DNA of 48,992 nt from positions 1 to 48,992 of the forward strand of contig CAJUTU010000029.1 of assembly GCA_910589385.1 (NCBI GenBank), in the 5' to 3' direction. Shown piece after piece: positions 43,001-48,992 of the stretch. The DNA comes from an uncultured Lachnospiraceae bacterium (GTDB lineage: Bacteria; Bacillota; Clostridia; Lachnospirales; Lachnospiraceae). The notes beneath the pieces were generated by a model, which was not told the DNA's origin, did not search any database, and saw only the letters and a program-made list of their open reading frames with translations. Position 1 is the first letter of the stretch; each line of letters starts with the position of its first letter. The translations under genes and the position numbers were made by a program.

Positions 43001-44355
43001 GTCCTGCTTCCATTGAAAAAATACCGTTTACGAAGGAAATGCGCAAGACCTATACGATCCTCTGTCCGCAGATGTCACCCATCCACTTTGAACTTCTGGA
43101 ACCTGCGTTCCAATCCTCGGGATACAAGATTGTCGTACTTCCGAATGATAACAAACAGGCTGTGGATGTGGGATTAAAATATGTAAACAACGATGCCTGT
43201 TATCCCTCTTTGATGGTGGTCGGGCAGATTATGGAGGCAATTTTATCCGGTAAATATGATACCGGCCATTTAGCTGTGATCATCACCCAGACCGGAGGCG
43301 GCTGCCGTGCTTCTAATTATATTGGTTTTATCCGCAGGGCATTGAAAAAGGCTGGTTATGCACATATTCCGGTGATTTCCTTAAACCTAAGCGGTCTGGA
43401 AGAGAATCCTGGCTTTAAACTGACTCCCTTACTGGTGCTGCGTGGAATGTATGCGATCGTACTGGGCGATATCTTTATGAAATGTGTCTACCGAATGCGG
43501 CCTTATGAAGCCGTATCTGGAAGTACCAATGCCATGCACCGAAAATGGGTAGAAACCTGCAGCCACTTTTTATCCCATGGATATCCTTCCCGGAGTGGAT
43601 TCAAAAAACTCTGCCGGGATATCATTCAGGACTTTGATAGCTTAGAAGTGCTGGATACCAAGAAGCCACGGGTCGGCGTGGTCGGAGAAATCTTAGTAAA
43701 ATTTCTTCCAGCCGCGAACAATTATCTGGTGGAACTCCTTGAAAGTGAAGGAGCCGAAGCAGTCGTCCCGGATCTAATGGATTTCCTGATGTATTGCTTC
43801 TATAACCAAAATTTCAAGGTATCCCACTTAGGAATGGAGAAATCCAAAGCCAAACTTGGTAACATGGGAATCAAGGCACTGGAATGGTTCCGTGCCCCTG
43901 CTACAAAAGCATTCCAGGCAAGCAAACATTTTGATCCGCCGACACCAATTCAGAAGCTGGCAGAAATGGCTTCTGGAATCGTATCGCTCGGCAACCAGAC
44001 CGGAGAAGGATGGTTTTTAACCGGCGAGATGCTGGAACTGATACATAGCGGTACAGAAAATATTGTTTGTACACAGCCCTTTGCCTGTCTGCCAAACCAT
44101 GTAGTCGGCAAGGGGGTTATCAAGGAACTGAGAAGGCTGTATCCCCAGTCCAATGTGGTTGCCATTGATTTTGATCCAGGAGCCAGTGAAGTAAACCAGT
44201 TAAACCGGATTAAACTGATGCTTTCTACAGCAAACAAAAATCTGGAAATTGAATCTGCCGGCATAAAAGAGAAGGACGAACCGAATCAAACTACAGGCAT
44301 TTCTGCCTTCTCACTACAAAAAAATGTACAGGAGGCATTCGAGCAGAATTTCTGA
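40012..44355 (+). CDS. double acyl-CoA dehydratase activase fused to dehydratase-like domains (1447 aa)
   Basis: Contains two ASKHA ATPase domains of the 2-hydroxyacyl-CoA dehydratase activator type: LGIDIGSTTVK (9-19) with CAGGTGSFIDQM (128-139), and FLGIDAGSTTTK (323-334) with ACSSGCGSFIETF (446-458; C447 and C451). A short Cys cluster SKCKGCTNNC (606-615) follows. The remaining 830 residues are HgdB/HgdA-like DUF2229 and related domains (ESECYPAKLAHGH, GCGLDAVTTDQVAEIL, NNDACYPSLMVVGQIM, TGGGCRASNYIGFIRRAL). Related proteins are common in anaerobes and mostly uncharacterised. Activators use ATP to inject a high-energy electron through a 4Fe-4S cluster; here the donor and acceptor seem to be in one chain. 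Single-gene transcript. Confidence 0.88.
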   Translation: MNLNELYSLGIDIGSTTVKIAILNSSREVLFSDYERHFANIQETLSDLLGRALYALGPVRVSPVITGSGGLTLAKHLQVPFVQEVIAVSSALQDYASQTDVAIELGGEDAKIIYFEGGNVEQRMNGVCAGGTGSFIDQMASLLQTDALGLNEYAKNYKALYSIAARCGVFAKSDIQPLINEGASKEDLAASIFQAVVNQTISGLACGKPIRGHVAFLGGPLHFLSELRAAFIRTLKLDDEHVIAPRQSHLFAAIGSALNAKQENKAALRELQERLAGRIQMEFEVDRMEPLFASTKEYESFISRHEKHQVPVKDLASYRGKAFLGIDAGSTTTKAALVGEDGTLLYSFYHNNEGDPLGTTIRAVKEIYSHLPEEVEIVHSCSTGYGEALIKAALLLDEGEVETVSHYYAASYFEPDVDCILDIGGQDMKCIKIKNQTVDSVQLNEACSSGCGSFIETFAKSLNYSVEDFAHEALYASNPIDLGTRCTVFMNSKVKQAQKEGAAVADISAGLAYSVIKNALFKVIKVSDASELGKHIVVQGGTFYNNAVLRSFEKIADCEAIRPDIAGIMGAFGAALIARERYVECEGTTMLSIEDIEALEYSTTMSKCKGCTNNCRLTISHFSGSRRFITGNRCERGLGKEKSVNQMPNLFDYKLKRYFGSPPLEEKDAPRGVIGIPRVLNIYENYPFWFTFFTELKFRVVLSPASTRKIYELGIESIPSESECYPAKLAHGHVQWLINQGVRHIFYPSIPFERKEFEDANNHYNCPIVTSYPENIRNNMDPIVKGEVDFIHPFLSFQNEETISYRLTEELSKKFHISGEEIRDAVHEAWKELAACREDMRKKGEETIRFLNDTGNRGIVLAGRPYHIDPEVNHGLPELITSYNIAVLTEDSVSHLNPVERPLNVMDQWMYHSRLYAAANYVKTVDNLDLIQLNSFGCGLDAVTTDQVAEILTNSDKIYTSLKIDEVNNLGAARIRVRSLLAAIRVREQRKAKREIRPASIEKIPFTKEMRKTYTILCPQMSPIHFELLEPAFQSSGYKIVVLPNDNKQAVDVGLKYVNNDACYPSLMVVGQIMEAILSGKYDTGHLAVIITQTGGGCRASNYIGFIRRALKKAGYAHIPVISLNLSGLEENPGFKLTPLLVLRGMYAIVLGDIFMKCVYRMRPYEAVSGSTNAMHRKWVETCSHFLSHGYPSRSGFKKLCRDIIQDFDSLEVLDTKKPRVGVVGEILVKFLPAANNYLVELLESEGAEAVVPDLMDFLMYCFYNQNFKVSHLGMEKSKAKLGNMGIKALEWFRAPATKAFQASKHFDPPTPIQKLAEMASGIVSLGNQTGEGWFLTGEMLELIHSGTENIVCTQPFACLPNHVVGKGVIKELRRLYPQSNVVAIDFDPGASEVNQLNRIKLMLSTANKNLEIESAGIKEKDEPNQTTGISAFSLQKNVQEAFEQNF

Positions 44356-44369
44356 CTTTACAAATCTTT

Positions 44370-44408
44370 AATGGGGCTGCTGCACTAAATTAGTGCAGCA
44401 GCCCCATT
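44370..44408. terminator. perfect 19-bp inverted repeat between convergent genes
   Basis: Arms 44370-44388 and 44390-44408 are exact complements around a one-base centre (in practice a loop of about 5). It lies between the convergent activase and GH53 genes. It has no T-run, like the hairpin at 2960-2999. Confidence 0.7.
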
Positions 44409-44470
44409 GCAAAATGATCATAGTGCCGCGGCGGAGATAAATTATTTCAAAAAGCCGCAGACAAGCTTTA

Positions 44471-46000
44471 TTATTCTGTTACTAAGAAATACCAGAGGAG
44501 ATTGTCGCTTCCATCGTCTTCCATTTGTATGCATATAGCACCGTCACTTGTGGAAGCACCACTGATTCCTAGATACAGTCCGCTCCATCTATTTCTAATT
44601 TTATACTGCCCTTCTGTTGTAGGAATGATCTCCCACATTTGATTCCATCCTTCATTATAATCATACTGGATGCAGGCAGCCCCTGGTGTTGTAGACAGGC
44701 CATTGATATCCAGGACTTTTCCGCTGTTTTTGTTTGTAATCTTATAGTAATTCCCATCTACCTTTTCAAAGATCCATTTCTGGCTATTCCATTTGTCGTA
44801 AGAATACTGCTCAATATCAGCATCATTTTCGAATGAACCTCCTGCAACATTCAATGCCTTCCCACTATTATAATTCTGGATTTCAAAGCTGCATTCAGAA
44901 TCTAAGAATTGAGGCTGAGTCTCGAACGCATCTAATGCAGATGTAAATTGCAGCGTCTTATCGCCTACCAACCGGGTTGCTCCTAAAGGATACCCATCTG
45001 GAAGCAAGGCGGAATTTGCTTCTGGTTCCCAATAAAAAATACCGATTGCCCTGTCATTTGCTACAGTTTTTAAGGCAACCATCTCCTGGCGGAGCAAAGT
45101 ATAAGTGCCTGTTGGATCTGTTTCATAATCTCCCGTTTCACAGATCATGACATCTTTTCCGTACTTTGCTGCCAGTTGATTCAGATTGTAAGTCAGGTTC
45201 TCTATATCATTTGAACCCATCCAATAAGGATAATAAGACAGTCCGATCACGTCCGTTTTTCCTCCCTGGATTGTCAGGAAATTGCTGAAAAACCATTCAA
45301 AATGCTCAATACTCCCTCCATGTGTTAAATGTGTTACCACCTTACTTTCCGGACTTACTGCTTTCACACCGTCATAGCCACTATTTAAGTAGCGCGTAAG
45401 CTGTGTAAAATCATTGGTTGTGTTTGAGCCAGTTGGAAATAATATGCCATGGCTTACTTCATTTCCTACCTGCACCCATTCTGGATAAATATCTATTTCT
45501 GCCAGCCGTGTCATAATGTAGACAGTATAGTCATAGATATACTGCTCCAGTTCCTTTTCTGATGCGCCTTCCCACTCGCTGGGTACATCTTGGATGGAAG
45601 GGTCTGCGAAATGATCGCTATAATGGAAATCCAATAATATCTGCATACCGTGTTCTTTTGCTTTTTGCGCGGAATATAACAATCCTTCTGTATCTACATA
45701 ACCAAGTTTGCAGACGGTTCCATCTGGTTTCGTCCATTTAAAATCTGACGGTGGTTTTACAAACACTCGAAGCCTCACCGCCGTAACTCCTTTGTCTTTT
45801 AATAAGATAAGCGGATCCGTAACAACACCTTCATCATTGACCCATTTAACGCCTTCCGCTTCCATCTGGCTCAGCCAGCCAATATCTGCACCGCAGATAA
45901 TAGCATCACTGGCAAATACGTTCAAAACATTCATTGTGAGCATGGCAATCGCCGCTGCTGCAAATGATAATACCTTTTTTCCAAAATGCTTTTTCTTCAT
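44471..46000 (-). CDS. secreted GH53 endo-beta-1,4-galactanase with ricin-type lectin domain
   Basis: Cleaves beta-1,4-galactan of plant pectin side chains (arabinogalactan I) outside the cell. A signal peptide covers residues 1-31 (LSFAAAAIAMLTMNVLNVFASD). The catalytic domain, about 34-365, has the acid/base Glu181 in EWVQVGNEVSHG and nucleophile Glu288 in VMICETGDYET, with RLRVFVKP, LDFHYSDHFADP and DVIGLSYYPYW as typical family stretches. Residues about 370-509 are a ricin-B-type beta-trefoil (CBM13-like) with three Q/N-x-x-W repeats (QKWIFE, NQMWEI, NLLWYF), probably a galactose-binding module. No other carbohydrate gene is adjacent. GAAAGGGAT precedes the ATG. Confidence 0.95.
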   Translation of the reverse strand: MKKKHFGKKVLSFAAAAIAMLTMNVLNVFASDAIICGADIGWLSQMEAEGVKWVNDEGVVTDPLILLKDKGVTAVRLRVFVKPPSDFKWTKPDGTVCKLGYVDTEGLLYSAQKAKEHGMQILLDFHYSDHFADPSIQDVPSEWEGASEKELEQYIYDYTVYIMTRLAEIDIYPEWVQVGNEVSHGILFPTGSNTTNDFTQLTRYLNSGYDGVKAVSPESKVVTHLTHGGSIEHFEWFFSNFLTIQGGKTDVIGLSYYPYWMGSNDIENLTYNLNQLAAKYGKDVMICETGDYETDPTGTYTLLRQEMVALKTVANDRAIGIFYWEPEANSALLPDGYPLGATRLVGDKTLQFTSALDAFETQPQFLDSECSFEIQNYNSGKALNVAGGSFENDADIEQYSYDKWNSQKWIFEKVDGNYYKITNKNSGKVLDINGLSTTPGAACIQYDYNEGWNQMWEIIPTTEGQYKIRNRWSGLYLGISGASTSDGAICIQMEDDGSDNLLWYFLVTE

Positions 46001-46144
46001 TTCAATTATCCCTTTCTACTTTAGCTTAACTTTTGTACCTTGATTTCCAGACACTTCTACAGAAACTGTGATTTTTTAATGCAAAAAAACAAACTCCTTT
46101 TTCATCCCCCCTGTGCAAAGCGAAAATCTTCCACCCTCCTTTCC

Positions 46145-46282
46145 TCATATATTAATTACAGAGTCAGATACGGTTCTTTTCCAATCCGCATGTAGATATT
46201 TCTTTGCAATCCCCCACATTCTCACAATATCTGTAGGATAAGTTTCTGTACCCGGAACTGTTTTGTCCGGATGGAGTTCCAT
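46145..46282 (-). CDS. possible 45-aa small protein upstream of the galactanase
   Basis: ATG at 46280-46282, then 44 further codons (MELHPDKTVPGTETYPTDIV..., including RMWGIAKKYLHADWKRTVSDS) to TGA at 46145-46147. The composition is protein-like, with Trp, Pro and a helical middle. The ribosome site is weak (AAAGAAATAAA), and no family is recognised. It may be a remnant of a longer gene. Confidence 0.3.
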   Translation of the reverse strand: MELHPDKTVPGTETYPTDIVRMWGIAKKYLHADWKRTVSDSVINI

Positions 46283-46368
46283 ATTTTATTTCTTTTTGTT
46301 TTCATACAATTAATTCTATACATCGGCCGTAATTATTTAAAAAAAATTGTAAAGCAATGTATTTGAAC

Positions 46369-46419
46369 AAAAAAAAGACAATATGAATTTCTTAAAATAA
46401 TTTAAGAAATTATATTGCC
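46369..46419 (-). terminator. intrinsic terminator in the galactanase upstream region
   Basis: Minus-strand stem with 11 perfect pairs (AATTTCTTAAA/TTTAAGAAATT) extended by 6 more beyond a bulged base, loop of four, followed by eight T. It begins about 24 bases after the predicted transcription start of the promoter at 46450-46478. Confidence 0.75.
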
Positions 46420-46449
46420 TATACCTAAAACAATTCTACCACTATGTTT

Positions 46450-46478
46450 ACTATACTACATTTGGTATAATATGTCAA
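46450..46478 (-). promoter_or_regulatory. strong sigma-A promoter in the 46001-46568 gap
   Basis: TTGACA (46473-46478), 17-base spacer, TATAGT (46450-46455) on the minus strand, reading toward the galactanase gene, 450 bases ahead of its ATG. It is followed at once by an intrinsic terminator, so the transcript is either a small RNA of about 70 bases or an attenuated galactanase leader. The rest of the 568-base gap holds the 45-codon ORF and nothing else recognised. Confidence 0.72.
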
Positions 46479-46568
46479 TCATTTTCTATCATTAAATCTA
46501 CGCGGAACATCTTTTTTCGTAAAATCCACGATTTTATGCCATAAAGATTTTGAGTCCATCCCCTGTAT

Positions 46569-47072
46569 TTAGTAGCTCCGTATGTGATCCTCTTCATCAT
46601 TCTCTGTGTTCACAATTTTTTTGATCACTGCATAATATCCATAGTCCTCATTCACCTTAATATATACCCTGTCATTCACCTTGTGCCCGATAATTGCTTT
46701 TCCCATCGGTGACTCAATACTGATAAGCCCATTCAAGGAGCTTCCACGGATGGATGTTACCAGACGGTAGGTTTCGACCTCATCATCCTCTTCTATATAT
46801 AATTCTACTGTATTATTGATTCCGACCTCATCCACTTTCGAACTATCGTCTATGATGATTGCATTTTTCAGCATCCGTTCCAGATAACGGATCCGGCTTT
46901 CATTTTGATTCTTATCCTTTTTGGCTGCATGATATTCAAAATTCTCACTCAGATCCCCATGTGCCCTGGCCTCCTTTACAGCCTCAATCGCCTCTTTCCT
47001 TACTACCAGCTTCCGGTGCTCTATCTCTTCCTTGATTTTTTTTACATCACTTTTCGTTAATCTATCTTTCAT
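46569..47072 (-). CDS. greA: GreA/GreB-type transcription elongation factor
   Basis: Rescues backtracked RNA polymerase by stimulating transcript cleavage. At 167 aa it has an N-terminal coiled coil with the acidic tip GDLSENFEYHAAK (39-51; Asp40 and Glu43) and a C-terminal FKBP-like domain (SIESPMGKAIIGHKVNDRVYIKV). AAGGAG precedes the ATG. It follows the unknown 395-aa gene by 18 bases, so it is the last gene of a three-gene operon. A second, general GreA elsewhere in the genome is likely, and this one may be a paralogue. Confidence 0.93.
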   Translation of the reverse strand: MKDRLTKSDVKKIKEEIEHRKLVVRKEAIEAVKEARAHGDLSENFEYHAAKKDKNQNESRIRYLERMLKNAIIIDDSSKVDEVGINNTVELYIEEDDEVETYRLVTSIRGSSLNGLISIESPMGKAIIGHKVNDRVYIKVNEDYGYYAVIKKIVNTENDEEDHIRSY

Positions 47073-47090
47073 ACCTACTCCTTAATTTAC

Positions 47091-48275
47091 TTATAAACTT
47101 TTGCTTCTGCCGGGTGTCTCTCTCGGTCCTGCTTCTGTCATAATCTCCAAAAATTTCTCATCTGTGATTTCATACTCGTGTTTGTCTTCCATTTCTCCAT
47201 GTTCTCTATCCCATGAAAAATAAATATCAAGAGACTTTGGGTGTTCCATTCCTTCCAGAGATTTGTTATAGTCTCGGATATTGGCCAAATTCGCTCGCCG
47301 TACAATCTCATATTCTTCTCTTGCCTCCGAATAATCGAACAAATAATCCGTAACATGATAGAACATCAACTCTTGATAATCTCTGGAAGCCCCGGTATTT
47401 GAACCATCCGTATCCAATTCCAGGATTCCATAGGCACAACAATAATTTTCAAACCCCTCGCTTGCACTCTTACTGATCACATATTGAAAATCATTGATAT
47501 ATTTTCTTCCTAAAATAAATAATGAAGAACCAGTCTGAGGATCGATCATGATCGGAATCATAATCCCCGGATTGCCAGAATTTACAAGCTTCTGAAAAAA
47601 AACATCATAATCTTCCCCACAATCCTGCCGCGTCCTTTTACTTGGTACAAAAAGAGACAGGTTCTTCTGGGCACAGTATGCATCCAGCATATTTAAAGAC
47701 GGATCCTTCTTTCTCTCCGGCTTTCTTTTAGCCGCTTCTTCTTTTTGCGGCTTATTTGCGTCAGTAACCGGAAAGCCGATCTCATAAAAGAAATTCCGGA
47801 CCTCTACCTGCAGGGCAACCAATTCTAAACGTCGTGTCATACACTCTAATTCATTAATCGGAATCTTTGACAGCCTTTCTTTAGCTGCACCGTCAGGATC
47901 TTGCATTTGCTTTTCTAAAAGCAACAGCTTTTCCTGGATATCTTTTTTTCTTCCAGTGTGCTCCAGAACTTGATACTCATCCTCAGACAAGCCAATCCCA
48001 TAATACAAAAGCGGCAGGATTAATTTATAATCCCTGCCCTCCTGATAGAGTTTTGGTGTCCTAGACAACTTTTCTATAATATATTGTACATAATCCAAGC
48101 AGGAAATCCTCCCGGCTTTCAGCTCCTCCCACTTCTGCCCCAATACCATCCGAAAGCAGGTATCCGAACGTGGATTCCTTTCCAGATAACGGAAAACAAA
48201 AGATTTCTCACCTTCTTTATAATAATCCTGCCTGAGCTGATCATAATAATCTTTTTTTAAACTATAACGCTTCAT
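47091..48275 (-). CDS. hypothetical protein, 394 aa, co-transcribed with greA
   Basis: Not recognised with certainty; the pairing with the gene just upstream recalls the DUF6179/DUF6323 neighbour families of Lachnospiraceae. Soluble and mostly charged. N-terminal part helical (KKDYYDQLRQDYYKEGE..., LLYYGIGLSEDEYQVLE), middle with a Lys-rich break (EEAAKRKPERKKDP, about 190), C-terminal alpha/beta part (GIMIPIMIDPQTGSSLFILGRKYINDFQYVIS). No catalytic motif stands out. ATG 48275 with GAGGGG just ahead is preferred to an in-frame ATG three codons upstream. Overlaps the stop of the upstream gene by 14 bases. Confidence 0.72.
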   Translation of the reverse strand: MKRYSLKKDYYDQLRQDYYKEGEKSFVFRYLERNPRSDTCFRMVLGQKWEELKAGRISCLDYVQYIIEKLSRTPKLYQEGRDYKLILPLLYYGIGLSEDEYQVLEHTGRKKDIQEKLLLLEKQMQDPDGAAKERLSKIPINELECMTRRLELVALQVEVRNFFYEIGFPVTDANKPQKEEAAKRKPERKKDPSLNMLDAYCAQKNLSLFVPSKRTRQDCGEDYDVFFQKLVNSGNPGIMIPIMIDPQTGSSLFILGRKYINDFQYVISKSASEGFENYCCAYGILELDTDGSNTGASRDYQELMFYHVTDYLFDYSEAREEYEIVRRANLANIRDYNKSLEGMEHPKSLDIYFSWDREHGEMEDKHEYEITDEKFLEIMTEAGPRETPGRSKSL

Positions 48276-48915
48276 GCCCCTCATCCCTCATCTGTCTTTG
48301 AGACAATTCCCTTAATTTCTTTGTAGCGCTTCTGATACAAGCCATAGCCTCTAGATAAAACTCTTCCTGCTTATAAAGAGTAAGCCCTTCCAGATACAAA
48401 AAACGGGTCAGCATATACCAGATATCATATTCAAAATCCGGGAAATCATAATCTGGGTTATAATCCGGGTTAAAAAGTGTACCATAGTTTTTAAAATGCC
48501 TTTCCAGATCCTCATCTCCTGCAAAGCATCCCTTTTCCTGGTCCAGAAGCATCTGACGGAATTTCAACAGTAGAAAGTCTTCTGTCATCATCAGGATCGT
48601 TTCAAAAGTCATATGTTCCTCTTGAAAATAATAAGAACAATAAGAAATTGCACAGTAAAGAAACCCCTCATAAACTTGTCGTTCCTTTTCCGAAAATTCC
48701 ACGTCCTCACTTTCCTTTTTTTCCTGTATATACTCCAGAAGACGTTCAATCAATGCATTGGTTTTCTCTTTTGAAAATGTCTTTTCTACTGTATGCGTAT
48801 AGGGTACAAAGCTATGGTTCCTGCCAGAAAGTACACTCTTCATCTCATCAATAGCAAACAGTATTTTCTTCAGACGTGTATCTCCTTCGCTCGGTCGCCC
48901 TGCCATGATTTCCAT
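48262..48915 (-). CDS. hypothetical protein, 217 aa, first gene of the greA operon
   Basis: Helical, acidic protein with no signal peptide or membrane segment (FAIDEMKSVLSGRNHSFVPYTHTVEKTF, YIQEKKESEDVEFSEKERQVYEGFLYCAISYCSYYFQEEHMTFE). Aromatic-rich Tyr/Phe/Asp stretch near FNPDYNPDYDFPDFEYDIW. Helical layout resembles tetratricopeptide-like proteins but no repeat is clear. AAAAGGAGGCGG gives a strong ribosome site. The ORF is complete. Co-transcribed with the 394-aa protein gene and greA. Confidence 0.7.
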   Translation of the reverse strand: MEIMAGRPSEGDTRLKKILFAIDEMKSVLSGRNHSFVPYTHTVEKTFSKEKTNALIERLLEYIQEKKESEDVEFSEKERQVYEGFLYCAISYCSYYFQEEHMTFETILMMTEDFLLLKFRQMLLDQEKGCFAGDEDLERHFKNYGTLFNPDYNPDYDFPDFEYDIWYMLTRFLYLEGLTLYKQEEFYLEAMACIRSATKKLRELSQRQMRDEGHEAL

Positions 48916-48937
48916 AGAACCGCCTCCTTTTTCCTGC

Positions 48938-48960
48938 AGGTAGTGTCAAATTTACTACCT
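48938..48960. promoter_or_regulatory. inverted repeat upstream of the greA operon
   Basis: Exact 7-bp arms AGGTAGT (48938-48944) and ACTACCT (48954-48960) with a 9-base spacer, lying 23 bases ahead of the first start codon. Either an operator or a leader hairpin. The promoter itself probably lies at or just beyond the window edge. Confidence 0.35.
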
Positions 48961-48992
48961 ATTTTTTTGTTACAAACCTTATATTTTCAAGG

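Noticed and set aside
46001..46144. 40-codon minus-strand ORF starting in ATGAGG just after the 45-codon ORF
   Set aside because: Composition not protein-like and its apparent GGAGG lies inside the frame; judged chance.

Overview
The window is low-to-mid GC Firmicutes DNA, most like a Lachnospiraceae (Clostridia) gut anaerobe. Pointers are the clostridial NADP-type glutamate dehydrogenase, MurT/GatD peptidoglycan amidation, CotF-type spore-coat genes (a spore former), a flagellin (motile), a 2-hydroxyacyl-CoA dehydratase activase fusion, strong AGGAGG-type ribosome sites, and gene families otherwise seen mostly in this group. No tRNA, rRNA, CRISPR array or intact insertion sequence is visible, so most of this is chromosomal core and accessory DNA rather than a mobile island.

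Layout. 1-3000 is a decayed patch: the first codons of a gene leaving the left edge, a frameshifted PadR-type regulator, and an Old Yellow Enzyme/4Fe-4S/FAD reductase broken by two homopolymer frameshifts and an exact 72-bp in-frame duplication, although its promoter and ribosome site remain intact. 3000-7000 holds an unrecognised 194-aa gene with a tiny ORF ahead of it, and a 1030-aa flagellin. 7200-10900 is rarA, then the murT-gatD operon. 10970-13880 is a P2A cation ATPase behind a yybP-ykoY-type (Mn2+) riboswitch with a terminator expression platform. 14000-22400 is a minus-strand block: gdhA on its own promoter, and a probable operon in the order Tet(M)-like GTPase fused to a YacP/Rae1-type nuclease, an isochorismatase-family hydrolase, an iron alcohol dehydrogenase, proB, proA.

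22600-26400 carries argG with ArgR-like palindromes in its promoter, an M19 dipeptidase divergent from a C26 amidotransferase-like hydrolase, and two short CotF-like coat genes. 26500-32500 (minus) is purL, a TIGR01906-type membrane protein and pyk. 32600-38700 (minus) is a cell-surface block: lipoprotein, DHHW/AlgX-like protein, MBOAT acyltransferase (the last two look like a polysaccharide O-acetylation pair), and a secreted protein with five Bsp-like repeats and a transglutaminase-like domain. 38871-39701 is a rhomboid-like protein that appears to lack its catalytic serine motif. 40012-44355 is a 1447-aa double activase/dehydratase-like protein. 44471-46000 is a secreted GH53 galactanase with a ricin-type lectin domain; its long upstream region hides a promoter directly followed by a terminator. 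The right end is a two-gene unknown operon followed by greA.

The most unusual items are the GTPase-nuclease fusion (19559-22369), which physically joins an A-site-binding ribosomal GTPase to a predicted A-site mRNA endonuclease; the riboswitch-controlled ATPase; the cysteine-containing giant flagellin; and the hidden promoter/terminator leader upstream of the galactanase. All functions are read from sequence motifs and family knowledge; no database search was run.
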